DNA of 64,000 nucleotides from an uncultured Pelagibacteraceae bacterium (GCA_902523095.1 CABYYE010000003.1:1-64000), one strand, 5' to 3'. Shown: positions 51,517 through 62,536, counted from the first letter of the stretch. Notes: generated by a model not told the origin, from the sequence alone. Translations and numbers: made by a program.

Positions 51517-52130
51517 TTTTTTACTTCGATTATTAAAATTTTTGATTTTTTGTCCGTCATACTACTCTCTAATTTATATCTGTAATTTGAATTTAAAGAT
51601 ACTCTATTAATCTCCTTTTCTGCATTTTTACCCTTTAATATGATAAATTTATGATCTTTTTTTATCATTTCACGTGAAATTTTAATTAATTCTTCAATTT
51701 TCTTAAATGCTCTACACACAATTAACTCATTAAAGTTATCTTCCTCATAAACATTGTTAAATATATCAAAATTAATATTTAACTTTTCTCTGACTTTTTC
51801 TAAAAATCTTCTTTTTATTGGAGATTTTTCATATAATTTCACGTGAAACTTGTAATTCTCACCAAATATAGACAATATTACGCCAGGCAAACCTGCTCCA
51901 GAGCCTAAATCAGAGATATTCTTATCTTTATCAATATCAATAAATTTAATTATTTGGGCACAATCCAGAATGTGGCGACTCCAAATGTCTAATTCTGTAC
52001 TTTTTCCTATATAATTGTGGTCTTTATTAGCGTCTAAAAGCATAGAAACATAAGTCTTGAGCTTTTTTATGGAAGATTCACTAAATGATAAATCGTTTTG
52101 AAGAGTATTAATTAATTTTATCTCCTGCAT
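51513..52130 (-). CDS. rsmG: 16S rRNA (guanine-N7) methyltransferase RsmG/GidB
   Basis: WSRHILDCAQI, ISDLGSGAGLPGVILSI; between parA and mnmG. Confidence 0.94.
   Translation of the reverse strand: MQEIKLINTLQNDLSFSESSIKKLKTYVSMLLDANKDHNYIGKSTELDIWSRHILDCAQIIKFIDIDKDKNISDLGSGAGLPGVILSIFGENYKFHVKLYEKSPIKRRFLEKVREKLNINFDIFNNVYEEDNFNELIVCRAFKKIEELIKISREMIKKDHKFIILKGKNAEKEINRVSLNSNYRYKLESSMTDKKSKILIIEVKK
51666..51681. promoter_or_regulatory. parS-like site 1
   Basis: CATTTCACGTGAAATT, containing the perfect TTTCACGTGAAA core of parS. Confidence 0.88.
51835..51850. promoter_or_regulatory. parS-like site 2
   Basis: AATTTCACGTGAAACT, containing the perfect TTTCACGTGAAA core of parS. Confidence 0.88.
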
Positions 52131-53998
52131 TAAGCAGTAACTCTATAGCCTAGTTTTTTTATGTGTGAAAGTAGAATAATAATAGCAGCAGGTGTAATAC
52201 CATCAATTCTTGAGGCCTGGCCTAAAGTTTTAGGTCTAATTTTTTTAAGTTTGCTTTTAATCTCGTTAGACAAACCACTTAATAATTCATAATTTATGTC
52301 TATTGGTATTAAGACTGATTCGTCTTTTTTAAAAGAAATAATATCTTTAGATTGTCTTTCGAGATAACCAGAATAATGAGCATCAATTTCAACCTGCTTA
52401 TCTAATGCAGGTCCAAAGTCAGGTACTCTATTAAATATTTGCCTTATTTTTGCCATATTCAAATTTCTTTGACCTATGATTTCAAAGACAGATCTTTTGA
52501 CGCCATCCATGGCTATTTTAATATCATGTTTTTGTGCTTGGTTAGGAGTTAAAGTATTTTGTTTTAAAGAATTAATAAGACTTACAATTTTGGTTTTTTT
52601 TTCTAAAAATAATTTTTTTCTATTTAACTCAATTAGATTTAAGTTTATTCCAAGTTGAGTTAAACGCTGATCAGCATTGTCTGCCCTAAGAGTTAGTCTG
52701 TACTCTGCTCTTGAGGTAAACATTCTATATGGTTCTGAAACACCTTTTGTAATCAGATCATCAATCATAACACCAATATAGGAAGTTGAACGATCTAGTA
52801 TAAAATCACTTTTTTTTTGTACTTTTAACGCAGCATTAATACCTGCCATTAATCCTTGAGCAGCAGCTTCTTCATATCCTGTAGTACCGTTGATTTGACC
52901 TGCTAAAAAAAGTGAATTAATTTTTTTTGTCTCTAATGTTGCTTTCAGCTCTCTAGGATCAACATAATCATACTCTATTGCATAACCTGCTCTTTTCATT
53001 TTAACTTGCTCTAAACCTTTGATTTTAGCCAATATTTTAAGCTGTATCTCCTCTGGTAATGATGTAGATATACCATTTGGGTAAATAGTGCTGTCCTTTA
53101 ATCCTTCGGGCTCAAGAAAAATCTGATGCCTTTCTTTCTCTTTAAACTTAACAATCTTATCTTCTATTGAGGGGCAATAACGTGGCCCTACACCCTTTAT
53201 ACTTCCTGAATACATCGCACTACGAGAAATATTTTCACTAATAATTTTATGTACTTCACTATTAGTATATGTCATTCCACATTTAATTTGCTTATTACTA
53301 GTTTTTTTAGTTTTAAAGGAAAAGTAATAATGATCATTGTCTGCAGGCTGCATCTCCAATTCATCATAGTTAATTGAATCACCATCTAATCTTGGAGGGG
53401 TTCCAGTCTTTAATCTTCCAATCTGCATTTCAAACTTTGCTAGTTGTTCGCTCAATCCCGTAGATGGTTTTTCATCGTACCGCCCCGCTGGAATTTTCTT
53501 TTCACCTATGTGAATTAGGCCATTTAAAAAAGTGCCAGTAGTTAAAATAACTTCTTTGGTTTTTATTTCTCTACCACTATTACACACAAAACCTATTATC
53601 TTATCTTTATCAAACAAAAATCTTATAATAGGATCAGCTATTACTTCTAAATTTTTATAATTTAGCAAAATTTTTTGCATGTGTTCTTTGTATAGAGCTC
53701 TATCTGACTGAGTTCTTGGCCCTTGAACAGCTGGACCACGACTTCTATTTAATAACCTAAACTGAATACCAGATTTATCAGCAACAACGCCCATCACTCC
53801 ATCTAAGGCGTCAATTTCTCTTACAAGATGACCTTTACCCAACCCTCCAATAGCTGGATTACATGACATTTCTCCAATGGTCTCAATTTTATGTGTAAAA
53901 AGTGCAGTATTTACGCCCATTCTAGCGGAAGCAGCGGCAGCTTCACATCCAGCGTGACCACCTCCTACAACTACTACATCATAGCTCTCTTTTGTCAT
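52130..53998 (-). CDS. mnmG: tRNA uridine-5-carboxymethylaminomethyl modification enzyme MnmG/GidA
   Basis: [59 protein letters not shown]. Confidence 0.98.
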   Translation of the reverse strand: MTKESYDVVVVGGGHAGCEAAAASARMGVNTALFTHKIETIGEMSCNPAIGGLGKGHLVREIDALDGVMGVVADKSGIQFRLLNRSRGPAVQGPRTQSDRALYKEHMQKILLNYKNLEVIADPIIRFLFDKDKIIGFVCNSGREIKTKEVILTTGTFLNGLIHIGEKKIPAGRYDEKPSTGLSEQLAKFEMQIGRLKTGTPPRLDGDSINYDELEMQPADNDHYYFSFKTKKTSNKQIKCGMTYTNSEVHKIISENISRSAMYSGSIKGVGPRYCPSIEDKIVKFKEKERHQIFLEPEGLKDSTIYPNGISTSLPEEIQLKILAKIKGLEQVKMKRAGYAIEYDYVDPRELKATLETKKINSLFLAGQINGTTGYEEAAAQGLMAGINAALKVQKKSDFILDRSTSYIGVMIDDLITKGVSEPYRMFTSRAEYRLTLRADNADQRLTQLGINLNLIELNRKKLFLEKKTKIVSLINSLKQNTLTPNQAQKHDIKIAMDGVKRSVFEIIGQRNLNMAKIRQIFNRVPDFGPALDKQVEIDAHYSGYLERQSKDIISFKKDESVLIPIDINYELLSGLSNEIKSKLKKIRPKTLGQASRIDGITPAAIIILLSHIKKLGYRVTA

Positions 53999-54040
53999 AA
54001 ACTGAATGTAACGGTCTAAATTGAGATTACAAGTGCTATT

Positions 54041-55369
54041 TTATTTACCTATACAGAAGTCTTTAAAAATAGATCCAAGTATTTCCTCTACATCGACTTT
54101 GCCAACAATACTGCCCAGATGACGCGTAGTCATTCTTAAATCTTCAGCAGCTAATTCTAAATCTTTGTTTTGATCTTTCTTAAGAAACTTATCTATTTCT
54201 TTTAAACATTCATTTAACTTTGTCCTGTGTCTTTCTCTTGTAATTAATGTGCTGTTATTTGATAAATATTTCTTACTTAGTTTGTCCTTAATAAGATTTA
54301 TTAACTTATCAATGTTTTTATTATTTTTGATTGAAGCTAAAACTGTCTCAACTTCAAATATATGATTTGGCTTTTCTAAAATATCTGATTTATTTAAAAG
54401 TATAATAGAGTCCTTATTAACCATCTTTCTGATTTCATTATTAATATTTTTTGAAGAATTATCTATAACTACTATATTTAAATCTGCATCTTTAGATTTT
54501 TTTAATGCTAGAGAAATCCCTTTTTTTTCAACTTCATTTTTTGCTTCTCTGATGCCAGCCGTATCAGAAAGAATAACAGGATAACCATCTAAATTAAGAT
54601 ATGTTTCTATCACATCCCTAGTTGTACCAGCTTCATCTGAAACAATCGCAACCTCTCTCTTAGAAAGTAAATTTAGTAATGATGATTTTCCTGCATTTAC
54701 TTCCCCGGTTATTGAAACCCTGAAACCATCTCTGATTTTTTCTCCTATCTTATTATCCTCTAAAATATTAGTTATTTCGGAATGAATTTCTTTAATAATT
54801 TTATGTGTATCTTTCAAAACGTTTTTAGGTAAATCTTCATCTGCAAAATCTATTTTTGCTTCGATAAAGGCTAGTGATTTCACTATTTTTTCTCTCAAAT
54901 CATTATAATAATTTGACGCGTTTCCTTGAACTATTTTAACTGCCTGTAGTCTTTGAAGTTCTGTTTCTGAATGAATTAAATCTCCAATACTTTCAGCTTT
55001 TAATAAATCTATTTTATCATTTTGAAAAGCTATTTTTGTAAATTCACCTGGCTCAGCTAACCTGCAATTTTCTTGTTCTGATAAAACCTTAAGTAAAGCA
55101 TTAATTACTGAATTGCTTCCATGTATTTGAAATTCTGCAAGATCCTCTCCGGTGTAGCTATTAGGTCCTGGAAACCACAATAATAAAGCTTCTGGGTCTA
55201 TGACGTCACCTTTTTTTGGATCATAAAATTTACAAAAATTTACCTCGTTCGATTTTATACTCTCTAATTTAGTTAGATTTTTACAAATTTTTAATGTTTC
55301 TTTGCCAGATAATCTCACTATAGCTATTCCTGAAGGTCCTCTACCTGATGATAAAGCATAAATATTCAT
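54041..55369 (-). CDS. mnmE: tRNA modification GTPase MnmE/TrmE
   Basis: ALSSGRGPSGIAIVRLSG, GEVNAGKSSLLNLL, DTAGIREA, C-terminal FCIGK. Confidence 0.98.
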   Translation of the reverse strand: MNIYALSSGRGPSGIAIVRLSGKETLKICKNLTKLESIKSNEVNFCKFYDPKKGDVIDPEALLLWFPGPNSYTGEDLAEFQIHGSNSVINALLKVLSEQENCRLAEPGEFTKIAFQNDKIDLLKAESIGDLIHSETELQRLQAVKIVQGNASNYYNDLREKIVKSLAFIEAKIDFADEDLPKNVLKDTHKIIKEIHSEITNILEDNKIGEKIRDGFRVSITGEVNAGKSSLLNLLSKREVAIVSDEAGTTRDVIETYLNLDGYPVILSDTAGIREAKNEVEKKGISLALKKSKDADLNIVVIDNSSKNINNEIRKMVNKDSIILLNKSDILEKPNHIFEVETVLASIKNNKNIDKLINLIKDKLSKKYLSNNSTLITRERHRTKLNECLKEIDKFLKKDQNKDLELAAEDLRMTTRHLGSIVGKVDVEEILGSIFKDFCIGK

Positions 55370-55373
55370 TGAG

Positions 55374-56480
55374 CTATAGAGACAGGCCTTGATTAGAGAT
55401 TATTTTAGTAAATTCTTTTAATGTTTTGTTTTTTTTTATATTTTTTATAATTATATTTTTAAATGGATCTAGATATTTATTTTGTTTAAAAAAAGTGTGA
55501 GTGGCATCTACACCTAGACTTATAAAAATATTTTCTGGTTTTCGACTATTATAGAAATCATTTAAAGCATAACTATTTTTTATAGAAATACCTAGTCCTG
55601 AATAATATTTAATAATTTCCTTTAACTTTTTTATATCCCTTAAAACTAAATTAAAACCTTGTCCGGCTACAGGATGAATTGTATGAATTCCTTCACCTAA
55701 AACTAAAAAATTTTTTTTATAATATTGCTTTCTTAGAGCAAGTAAAATTGGATAAGATTGGATATTAGTTAATTTAATATTTTGTTTTTTTAATAGTTCA
55801 ATAAGTTTTTTTTTAATTAGATTATTAATTATTTTTGAGTTTATCTCATAAAATGTTTTTTGAAGACTCCAAACAAATGAAAAATAATTTTTAGAAAAAG
55901 GCAAAATAGCTAATGGGCCCTCCTTTAAAAAAAATTGACTTGTATTTAATATTCTAAAGTTATGTTTTACATAGCCTGTGACTGCTATTTCATTATAATC
56001 CTTTTTAATAGATCGTGAATTTATTATCTCATTATAAATTTTTGATTGTCTACCCAAACAAAGGATAGTTAAATCATAACTTTTAAATTCTTCCAAGTTT
56101 TTTACTTCTTTTCTAATTAATTTAATTTTTTTGTTAAATATTTCCTTCAGTAAAATTTTTTTAATTTTATCATTTTCAAATACATACATAAGATTAGAAT
56201 TCTTTTCATTAAGGTTTAAGAAATTTATTTTTTCCCTATTCGTTTCATAAAAGAGTTCTATATTTTTTGAAGGCCAAAATAATTTATGATTAAAATTATT
56301 GATATTCTCTTTTATAAAATTGAAATTTGTTTCTGATATAGCGGTTGTTCTTTTATCTTGGTTTTTTGCCCCTTTTTTTGCTATCAAATTCACCTCTATT
56401 CCAGGAATTTGACCTAACACTACAGCGGTCATTAACCCTGAAAGACCGTCACCAACAATGCATATTCTCTGTTTATTCAT
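55374..56480 (-). CDS. UbiH/UbiF/VisC-family FAD monooxygenase (start chosen at MNKQRICIVG)
   Basis: RICIVGDGLSGLMTAVVLGQ, LVLGEGIHTIHPVAGQGFNLVLRDI; the longer ORF to 56669 would run into ftsK. Confidence 0.85.
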   Translation of the reverse strand: MNKQRICIVGDGLSGLMTAVVLGQIPGIEVNLIAKKGAKNQDKRTTAISETNFNFIKENINNFNHKLFWPSKNIELFYETNREKINFLNLNEKNSNLMYVFENDKIKKILLKEIFNKKIKLIRKEVKNLEEFKSYDLTILCLGRQSKIYNEIINSRSIKKDYNEIAVTGYVKHNFRILNTSQFFLKEGPLAILPFSKNYFSFVWSLQKTFYEINSKIINNLIKKKLIELLKKQNIKLTNIQSYPILLALRKQYYKKNFLVLGEGIHTIHPVAGQGFNLVLRDIKKLKEIIKYYSGLGISIKNSYALNDFYNSRKPENIFISLGVDATHTFFKQNKYLDPFKNIIIKNIKKNKTLKEFTKIISNQGLSL

Positions 56481-56536
56481 ATTAGAATTTTTAACAATTT
56501 CATAAAAATGATAAAAAGTACATAAAACGATTCGAA

Positions 56537-58621
56537 ATGAATACAAACTTTTTAGACAGTTTAACAAATTTTTTAAAAAAACGAACCTTTGAATTGCTAG
56601 GATTAATCTTAATTTTAACAAGTTTAGCTTTAGCAATCGCTTTTTCAACATATTCTCCAGAAGATCCATCTTTCATATATGGAGATAGGGATTATGAAAT
56701 CCAAAATTTTTTTGGAATTTATGGAAGTAGCATTGCAGATTTTCTTTTACAAAGTTTTGGTCTAGTTTCTTTTTTGATACTTCTCAATTTTTTATTTTGG
56801 GGATTGAATTTAATTATAAAAAAAGAATTAAAGAAAATAACACTCAAACTATTTTTAGTAGTATCTTATTTAATAATTGGAACTGTTTTTTTTTATATCT
56901 CTTTTGATAATTCATTTTGGTTGATTGACAATGGAAACTCAGGATTTGTTGGAAAGATTATCTATAATATTTTGAATACTTGGATCCCTTGGATTGATAA
57001 CAACTATTTTATTTATATCTTACTTTTATTAACTTTAATATCTTTCTCCATCTCAGCTGATTTGAACTTTGATAAATTATTTTCTTTTATCAGATTTATT
57101 TTCAAAAAAAATAAAGTTCAGGAAATTAATTTAGATTCAAATTATGTTGTTACAACAACGGAAGAAATAATTGATGAAAAACCTCAACAGTCCTTTTCAT
57201 TTGAAACCAATAATAAAACTCGTAAAAATGTTAATATACCAAAAGTAAAATATAATTTGCCAGATATAAATTATTTAGAAAAAAATTTAACAAAGTTAAG
57301 TATTAAAGACCCAAATAAAAATCGCCCAGGTGCCACCTTTATGGAAAAAATTTTACTGGATTTCGGTATTGATGGTAAAATTAAAACTATCAATAATGGG
57401 CCTGTTGTAAGTTTATATGAATTTGAACCGGCTCCTGGTGTGAAAGTTTCTAAAATAATAAATTTATCAGAAGATTTAGCCAGAAATACAAGCTCTACAT
57501 CAACAAGAGTTTCTGTGATACCTGGAAAAAATACCGTCGGAATAGAGATACCGAATGAAGAAAGAGAAAGCGTAACCCTAAGAGAGATAATTTCATGCGA
57601 TAAATTTCAAAAAAAAGATATAAAGCTTCCCATAGCTCTCGGAAAAAGTATTTCTGGAATACCAATAGTAGGTGATTTAACTTCTATGCCTCATCTGTTA
57701 ATTGCTGGTACTACGGGTTCAGGTAAGTCTGTTTGTATCAATACAATAATTGTTTCTTTGCTTTACAAACTTAGCCCAGATCTTTGTAAATTTATCTTAA
57801 TTGATCCAAAGATGTTAGAACTTTCTACTTATGAAGGCATACCTCATTTGTTAACTCCGGTAATTACGGACGCAAAAAAAGCTACATCAGCACTATCGTG
57901 GACAGTAAAAGAAATGAATAGCAGATACAAACTTATGAGCAAAGTAGGAGTGAGAAATATTGATGGTTATAATTCTAAACATAAATTAAAAATGCCTTAC
58001 ATCGTGGTGGTTGTAGATGAAATGTCTGACCTAATGTTAGTTGCAGGAAAAGAAATTGAAAGTTATATTCAAAAATTGTCTCAAATGGCTCGTGCAGCAG
58101 GTATTCATATTATAATGGCTACACAAAGACCTAGTGTTGATGTAATTACCGGTACGATAAAAGCTAACTTTCCTACAAGGATATCTTTTCAGGTAAGTTC
58201 TAAAATAGATAGTAGAACAATTCTAGGAGAGCAAGGAGCTGAACAGTTATTAGGTAAAGGTGATATGTTATTTATGTCATCAGCAAATAGAATTGTAAGA
58301 ATTCATGGTCCTTATGTTTCTGAACAAGAGATAGAAAAAATAACAAACTCATTAAGAGCACAAGGAGAGCCAGATTATATGGAAGAAATTACTTCACAAG
58401 AGACAATCGAGAATTCTTTAACACCTGGTAGTGAAGGTGATGAGGATGAATTATTCAATCAGGCTCTGGAAATTATTAAATCTGAAGGTAAAGCTTCTAC
58501 AAGCTTTTTACAGAGAAAATTACAAATAGGATACAATAGGGCCGCTAGAATCATTGATATGATGGAAGATAAAGGTATTGTAAGTAAAGCAAATCATGTT
58601 GGTAAACGTGAAGTTCTTTAG
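56537..58621 (+). CDS. ftsK: DNA translocase FtsK
   Basis: N-terminal TM segments, LIAGTTGSGKSVCINTII, IDPKMLELSTYEGIPHLLTPVITD, C-terminal gamma domain. Confidence 0.97.
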   Translation: MNTNFLDSLTNFLKKRTFELLGLILILTSLALAIAFSTYSPEDPSFIYGDRDYEIQNFFGIYGSSIADFLLQSFGLVSFLILLNFLFWGLNLIIKKELKKITLKLFLVVSYLIIGTVFFYISFDNSFWLIDNGNSGFVGKIIYNILNTWIPWIDNNYFIYILLLLTLISFSISADLNFDKLFSFIRFIFKKNKVQEINLDSNYVVTTTEEIIDEKPQQSFSFETNNKTRKNVNIPKVKYNLPDINYLEKNLTKLSIKDPNKNRPGATFMEKILLDFGIDGKIKTINNGPVVSLYEFEPAPGVKVSKIINLSEDLARNTSSTSTRVSVIPGKNTVGIEIPNEERESVTLREIISCDKFQKKDIKLPIALGKSISGIPIVGDLTSMPHLLIAGTTGSGKSVCINTIIVSLLYKLSPDLCKFILIDPKMLELSTYEGIPHLLTPVITDAKKATSALSWTVKEMNSRYKLMSKVGVRNIDGYNSKHKLKMPYIVVVVDEMSDLMLVAGKEIESYIQKLSQMARAAGIHIIMATQRPSVDVITGTIKANFPTRISFQVSSKIDSRTILGEQGAEQLLGKGDMLFMSSANRIVRIHGPYVSEQEIEKITNSLRAQGEPDYMEEITSQETIENSLTPGSEGDEDELFNQALEIIKSEGKASTSFLQRKLQIGYNRAARIIDMMEDKGIVSKANHVGKREVL

Positions 58622-59165
58622 AAATATATTCTTGATTTCAGTTTTTTTTTTACTGCCAACAAATTTATATGCTGATGAAAAAAAAAGAATAACTTCTCAA
58701 TTAAGTAACTTAAATTCTTTAGAATTCACTTTTGATCAGTTAATTAATGGGAAAATAGAAAAAGGCAATTGTCTTTTAGAATTTCCTGGAAAATTAAGAT
58801 GTAATTACTTTGATAACAAACAAAAAGAGTTGGTAATTAATAATAAAAGATTAGCAATAACCCAGAAAAGATATAATAAAACTTATTATTATCCAGTTTC
58901 AAAATCTCCATTCTTAAATATTCTTTACAAAGATAAACTTTTAGAAATAATAAAGTCTGGTAAATTAGAATTAACAGATCAGATGATAAAACTTATTTAT
59001 TTAGGTGATAATGAAATGGAAATTTATTTCGATAGAAAGAGCCTAGACTTAAAAGGCTGGCAAATTATTGATCAATACAACAATAATATAAATTTCTTCC
59101 TAAATATTGTTGCTAAAAATGACATTTTTAAAAAAGGCACCTTTAAATTTCCTGAAATTAATTAA
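58608..59165 (+). CDS. lolA: Outer-membrane lipoprotein carrier LolA-like (GTG start chosen; longest ORF begins at 58596)
   Basis: Signal peptide then LNSLEFTFDQLINGKIEKGNCLLEFPGKLRCNYF; downstream of ftsK. Confidence 0.8.
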   Translation: MKFFRNIFLISVFFLLPTNLYADEKKRITSQLSNLNSLEFTFDQLINGKIEKGNCLLEFPGKLRCNYFDNKQKELVINNKRLAITQKRYNKTYYYPVSKSPFLNILYKDKLLEIIKSGKLELTDQMIKLIYLGDNEMEIYFDRKSLDLKGWQIIDQYNNNINFFLNIVAKNDIFKKGTFKFPEIN

Positions 59166-59668
59166 GCTACAAAATCAATTTCTTCTTCTTTAAAAATTTC
59201 GAAACCTTTTGATTTATAATTTTGCAAAGCGTGCTTATGATCTAAACTACAGGTGTGAACCCACATTTTTTCTGGATTTTTTCTAGACGCACTAGCAATA
59301 GCGTGGTTTACGAGCGTGGATCCTAATTTTAAACCTCTAAATTCTTTTAATACTCCAAGGTTTATAAGTTCTACTTCGTTTGAGTCAGGGTGATATTCCT
59401 GCTCATAATATCCAACTAGATCTTCGTCTTTTTTAAGAAAGTGAGTTTCTAAATTTCTATTTGTAACATAATTTACCCATTCACTATCAGACCATAATAA
59501 TCTGTCTCTCCAATAGTGATCTACTCCTATTTGTTTATAGAAAAATTTATTTAAATGAAAATTGTGTTTATCGTCTAATATAATTTTATAGTTTTCTGGT
59601 AGATTTAGATCAATCGTTTTTGAAAAATCCTTAATCTCTAAAAAATACCTTTTTACCCTAGAAATCAT
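59162..59668 (-). CDS. GNAT-family N-acetyltransferase
   Basis: VELINLGVLKEFRGLKLGSTLVNHAIASA acetyl-CoA loop, HTCSLDHKHALQNYKSKGFEIF. Confidence 0.85.
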   Translation of the reverse strand: MISRVKRYFLEIKDFSKTIDLNLPENYKIILDDKHNFHLNKFFYKQIGVDHYWRDRLLWSDSEWVNYVTNRNLETHFLKKDEDLVGYYEQEYHPDSNEVELINLGVLKEFRGLKLGSTLVNHAIASASRKNPEKMWVHTCSLDHKHALQNYKSKGFEIFKEEEIDFVA

Positions 59669-60024
59669 TAGCTTACCATCTTCCCAATCTTTTCACCTGC
59701 AAAAATATGAAAATGTAGATGAGGGACTTCTTGTCCTCCATCACTACCAATATTTGTTAGAGCCCGATAACCTTTATCTTTTGCACCCATTAGATCTGCT
59801 ACGTGAGTGACAGCTTTATTTAGTTCAACAATCTCTTTATCAGAGGCTTTATTATTAAAATCATCTAGATCTATATACTCACCTTTAGGTATTACTAATA
59901 CATGTACTTTTTTTTGAGGATTAATGTCATGAAAAGCTAAAACATAATCGTTTTCATAAACTTTCTTGCAAGGAATTTCTCCTCTAATAATTTTCGCGAA
60001 TATATTTTTATTATCGTAGCTCAT
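59668..60024 (-). CDS. HIT-family hydrolase (HinT-like)
   Basis: IFAKIIRGEIPCKKVYENDYVLAFHDINPQ, GGQEVPHLHFHIFAG. Confidence 0.95.
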   Translation of the reverse strand: MSYDNKNIFAKIIRGEIPCKKVYENDYVLAFHDINPQKKVHVLVIPKGEYIDLDDFNNKASDKEIVELNKAVTHVADLMGAKDKGYRALTNIGSDGGQEVPHLHFHIFAGEKIGKMVS

Positions 60025-60293
60025 TTTTGTCTTTTATTAAGTTCACTCATTACATCTTCTATCTTGATATTATTAGCTTCAAGATAAACCATCAAATGAT
60101 AAATTACATCTGCTGCTTCGTGTATTTTATTGGAGTCTTGTTCTACAGCTTCTATTAATTCTCCTACTTCTTCTTTAACTTTTGCAACACTTAAACTTTT
60201 ATCGTTAAGAAGTTTATTCGTATAAGATTTATCAGGAGAGGAGTTTTTTCTCTCCCTAATGACTTTCATTAACTGTTCTAGATTTTTAAACAT
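60021..60293 (-). CDS. hisE: Phosphoribosyl-ATP pyrophosphatase
   Basis: SYTNKLLND, VKEEVGELIEAVEQDSNKIHEAADVIYHLMVYL. Confidence 0.93.
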   Translation of the reverse strand: MFKNLEQLMKVIRERKNSSPDKSYTNKLLNDKSLSVAKVKEEVGELIEAVEQDSNKIHEAADVIYHLMVYLEANNIKIEDVMSELNKRQK

Positions 60294-60294
60294 T

Positions 60295-61053
60295 TTATAA
60301 TCTTACTGAAACATTCTTGGAATTCAAATATTCTTTGGCTTCCTTAATTTTATATTCACCGTAGTGAAAAATAGATGCTGCTAAAACTGCACTAGCTCCA
60401 CCTTTGATTATACCATCATATAAATGGTCTAAAGCCCCAACGCCGCCAGAGGCAATAACAGGAATATTAGTGGTGTTTGTAATTTCTTTTAATAGATCAA
60501 CATCATAACCGGACTTTGTTCCGTCTCTATCCATGGAAGTTATTAAAATTTCTCCAGCTCCATTTGATTCTACTTGTTTTGCAAACTTTACCGCATCAAT
60601 ACCTGTTTTATTTCTTCCACCATGAGTAAAAACTTCCCATTTATTATCTGAAACTTTTTTAGCATCTATGGCTACAACAATACATTGAGAGCCAAACTTT
60701 TTAGACGCCTCTTTAACAAAACTAACGTCCTTAACAGCAGCTGTATTTATAGAAACCTTATCAGCGCCAGCTAATAACAAATCAGTAATATTTTGAATAG
60801 TTCTTACGCCACCTCCAACCGTTAAAGGAACAAAACATTCTTTTGCAGTTTTTCTTACAATATCAATAATTGTCTCTCTATTTTCATTTGATGCTGTGAT
60901 ATCTAAAAAACAAATCTCATCAGCTCCACCTTCGCTATAAATTTTAGCTTGTTCGACTGGATCTCCAGCATCTTTAAGTTCAACAAAGTTTATTCCCTTA
61001 ACAACTCTGCCATTTTTAACATCAAGACAAGGTATAATTCTATTTTTTAACAT
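60295..61053 (-). CDS. hisF: Imidazole glycerol phosphate synthase subunit HisF
   Basis: [50 protein letters not shown]. Confidence 0.98.
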   Translation of the reverse strand: MLKNRIIPCLDVKNGRVVKGINFVELKDAGDPVEQAKIYSEGGADEICFLDITASNENRETIIDIVRKTAKECFVPLTVGGGVRTIQNITDLLLAGADKVSINTAAVKDVSFVKEASKKFGSQCIVVAIDAKKVSDNKWEVFTHGGRNKTGIDAVKFAKQVESNGAGEILITSMDRDGTKSGYDVDLLKEITNTTNIPVIASGGVGALDHLYDGIIKGGASAVLAASIFHYGEYKIKEAKEYLNSKNVSVRL

Positions 61054-61174
61054 TTTTTTTCTTTTTTACTTTACTTGGTAACAATCTTTTATTAACTGCT
61101 CTAGCTCTTTCTGAAAAACCAAGTTTTTCTCCATTTCTTATTTTACGTCTTATCGTAGATAATTTTGCAACCAT
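61040..61174 (-). CDS. Putative small basic protein (44 aa) between hisA and hisF, not in the ORF track
   Basis: Reads [47 protein letters not shown] 1 nt after the hisA stop, 3' end overlaps the hisF start. Confidence 0.55.
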   Translation of the reverse strand: MVAKLSTIRRKIRNGEKLGFSERARAVNKRLLPSKVKKKKNVKK

Positions 61175-61175
61175 T

Positions 61176-61898
61176 TTAATCAATCTCCATAGCTAACTCA
61201 TTGAGTTTAATATCGCCATCATAAATAGCTTTTCCAACTATTATACCTTCGATTTTTTTATTATTTAATTCTTTCGCTTTCTTAATATCGTTAATTGAAG
61301 AAACTCCACCTGAAATAACAACAGGACAACTAGAAATCTCAGAAATTATTACCGTATCACTTAAGTTTGGGCCTGATTTCATTCCGTCCCTATTAATGTC
61401 AGTATAAATAATCCTGCTAACACCGAAGTCATTAATTTCTCTCAAAAAATCTATAGTTTTAATATTTAAATTCTCTTTCCAACCAGATACAAAAAGATTT
61501 CCATCTTTTGCATCTAGTCCTAAGGCAATTTTATTTTTAAATTTGTTACAAGCTTCTTTAAGTAATTCTTTATTTTTAATAGCGCCACTACCTAAAATTA
61601 CTTTTTCAACACCTATATCGATATATTGTTTAATGCTACCTAGAGATCTGACGCCACCACCTATTTCAATCTTTAAATCATATTTGTTTACTATTTCTTG
61701 AATAATATCTAAATTAACCATCTTTCCAGTTAATGCACCATCCAAATCAACAATGTGTAAATTTTTAAAGCCATGGTCTTTATATTTGCCAGCTTGATCA
61801 ATAGGTGAAGTTTCATATTCAGTTTTGTTTTCAAAGTCTCCTTTAATTAATCTTACGCACTTTTTATCTTTGATGTCTATAGCAGGGAATATTTTCAT
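61176..61898 (-). CDS. hisA: Phosphoribosylformimino-5-aminoimidazole carboxamide ribotide isomerase
   Basis: FPAIDIKDKKCVRLIKGDF, IEIGGGVRSLGSIKQYIDIGVEKVILGSGA, YTDINRDGMKSGPN. Confidence 0.97.
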   Translation of the reverse strand: MKIFPAIDIKDKKCVRLIKGDFENKTEYETSPIDQAGKYKDHGFKNLHIVDLDGALTGKMVNLDIIQEIVNKYDLKIEIGGGVRSLGSIKQYIDIGVEKVILGSGAIKNKELLKEACNKFKNKIALGLDAKDGNLFVSGWKENLNIKTIDFLREINDFGVSRIIYTDINRDGMKSGPNLSDTVIISEISSCPVVISGGVSSINDIKKAKELNNKKIEGIIVGKAIYDGDIKLNELAMEID

Positions 61899-61904
61899 CT
61901 TTTT

Positions 61905-62534
61905 TTATAAATTAATAAAGTTTTCAATTATTTTTAATCCTGTTTTATCACTTTTCTCTGGGTGAAATTGTGTTCCAAATAAATTATCTTTTTCAACTGA
62001 GCAGACAATCTTTGATGAATAATCAGTTGTTGCTGAAATGACTGATTTATCCTCAGGAATAAACTCATAACTGTGAACGAAATACATATGAGATTTATTT
62101 TTAATGTCTTTAAATATCTTACTTTCTTTTTGAATTTCAATTTCATTCCAACCAATATGTGGAAGTTTAAATTTTCCGTTTTGATTATCAATTCTTGATA
62201 CTTTTCCAGCGATCCAACCTAGTCCTTTTGTTTTTGCTTCCTCATAGCCAATATCTGCAAACATTTGTAATCCTACGCAAATTCCTAATAAAGGTTTCTT
62301 ATTTGTTATTGCGAATTCTTTAAGTGTATCAACTAATCCGTCAATGTTATTAAGAGAGTCAACACAGCTTTTAAATGAACCTTGCCCTGGTAAAACAATC
62401 TTGTCGCTAGACTTGATCTTCTTGATATCTGAAGTTACCTCTAAATTAACTTTACCTTTAGCGACCTCTGTAAAAGAATTTATGACAGAGCTAATATTGC
62501 CCGATTGGTAGTCAACAATTGTGACGTTCATCAA
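61905..62534 (-). CDS. hisH: Imidazole glycerol phosphate synthase subunit HisH
   Basis: IVDYQSGNISSV, LPGQGSF, LLGICVGLQMFAD, FGTQFHPEKS. Confidence 0.97.
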   Translation of the reverse strand: MMNVTIVDYQSGNISSVINSFTEVAKGKVNLEVTSDIKKIKSSDKIVLPGQGSFKSCVDSLNNIDGLVDTLKEFAITNKKPLLGICVGLQMFADIGYEEAKTKGLGWIAGKVSRIDNQNGKFKLPHIGWNEIEIQKESKIFKDIKNKSHMYFVHSYEFIPEDKSVISATTDYSSKIVCSVEKDNLFGTQFHPEKSDKTGLKIIENFINL

Positions 62535-62536
62535 AT

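Noticed and set aside
56481-56669. 63-aa N-terminal extension of the UbiH-like ORF
   Set aside because: The FAD-binding motif begins right after MNKQRIC at 56480; the extension is antisense to the ftsK start and lacks family similarity.
61934-62191. 85-aa minus-strand ORF within hisH
   Set aside because: Alternative frame of hisH; translation shows no family features.
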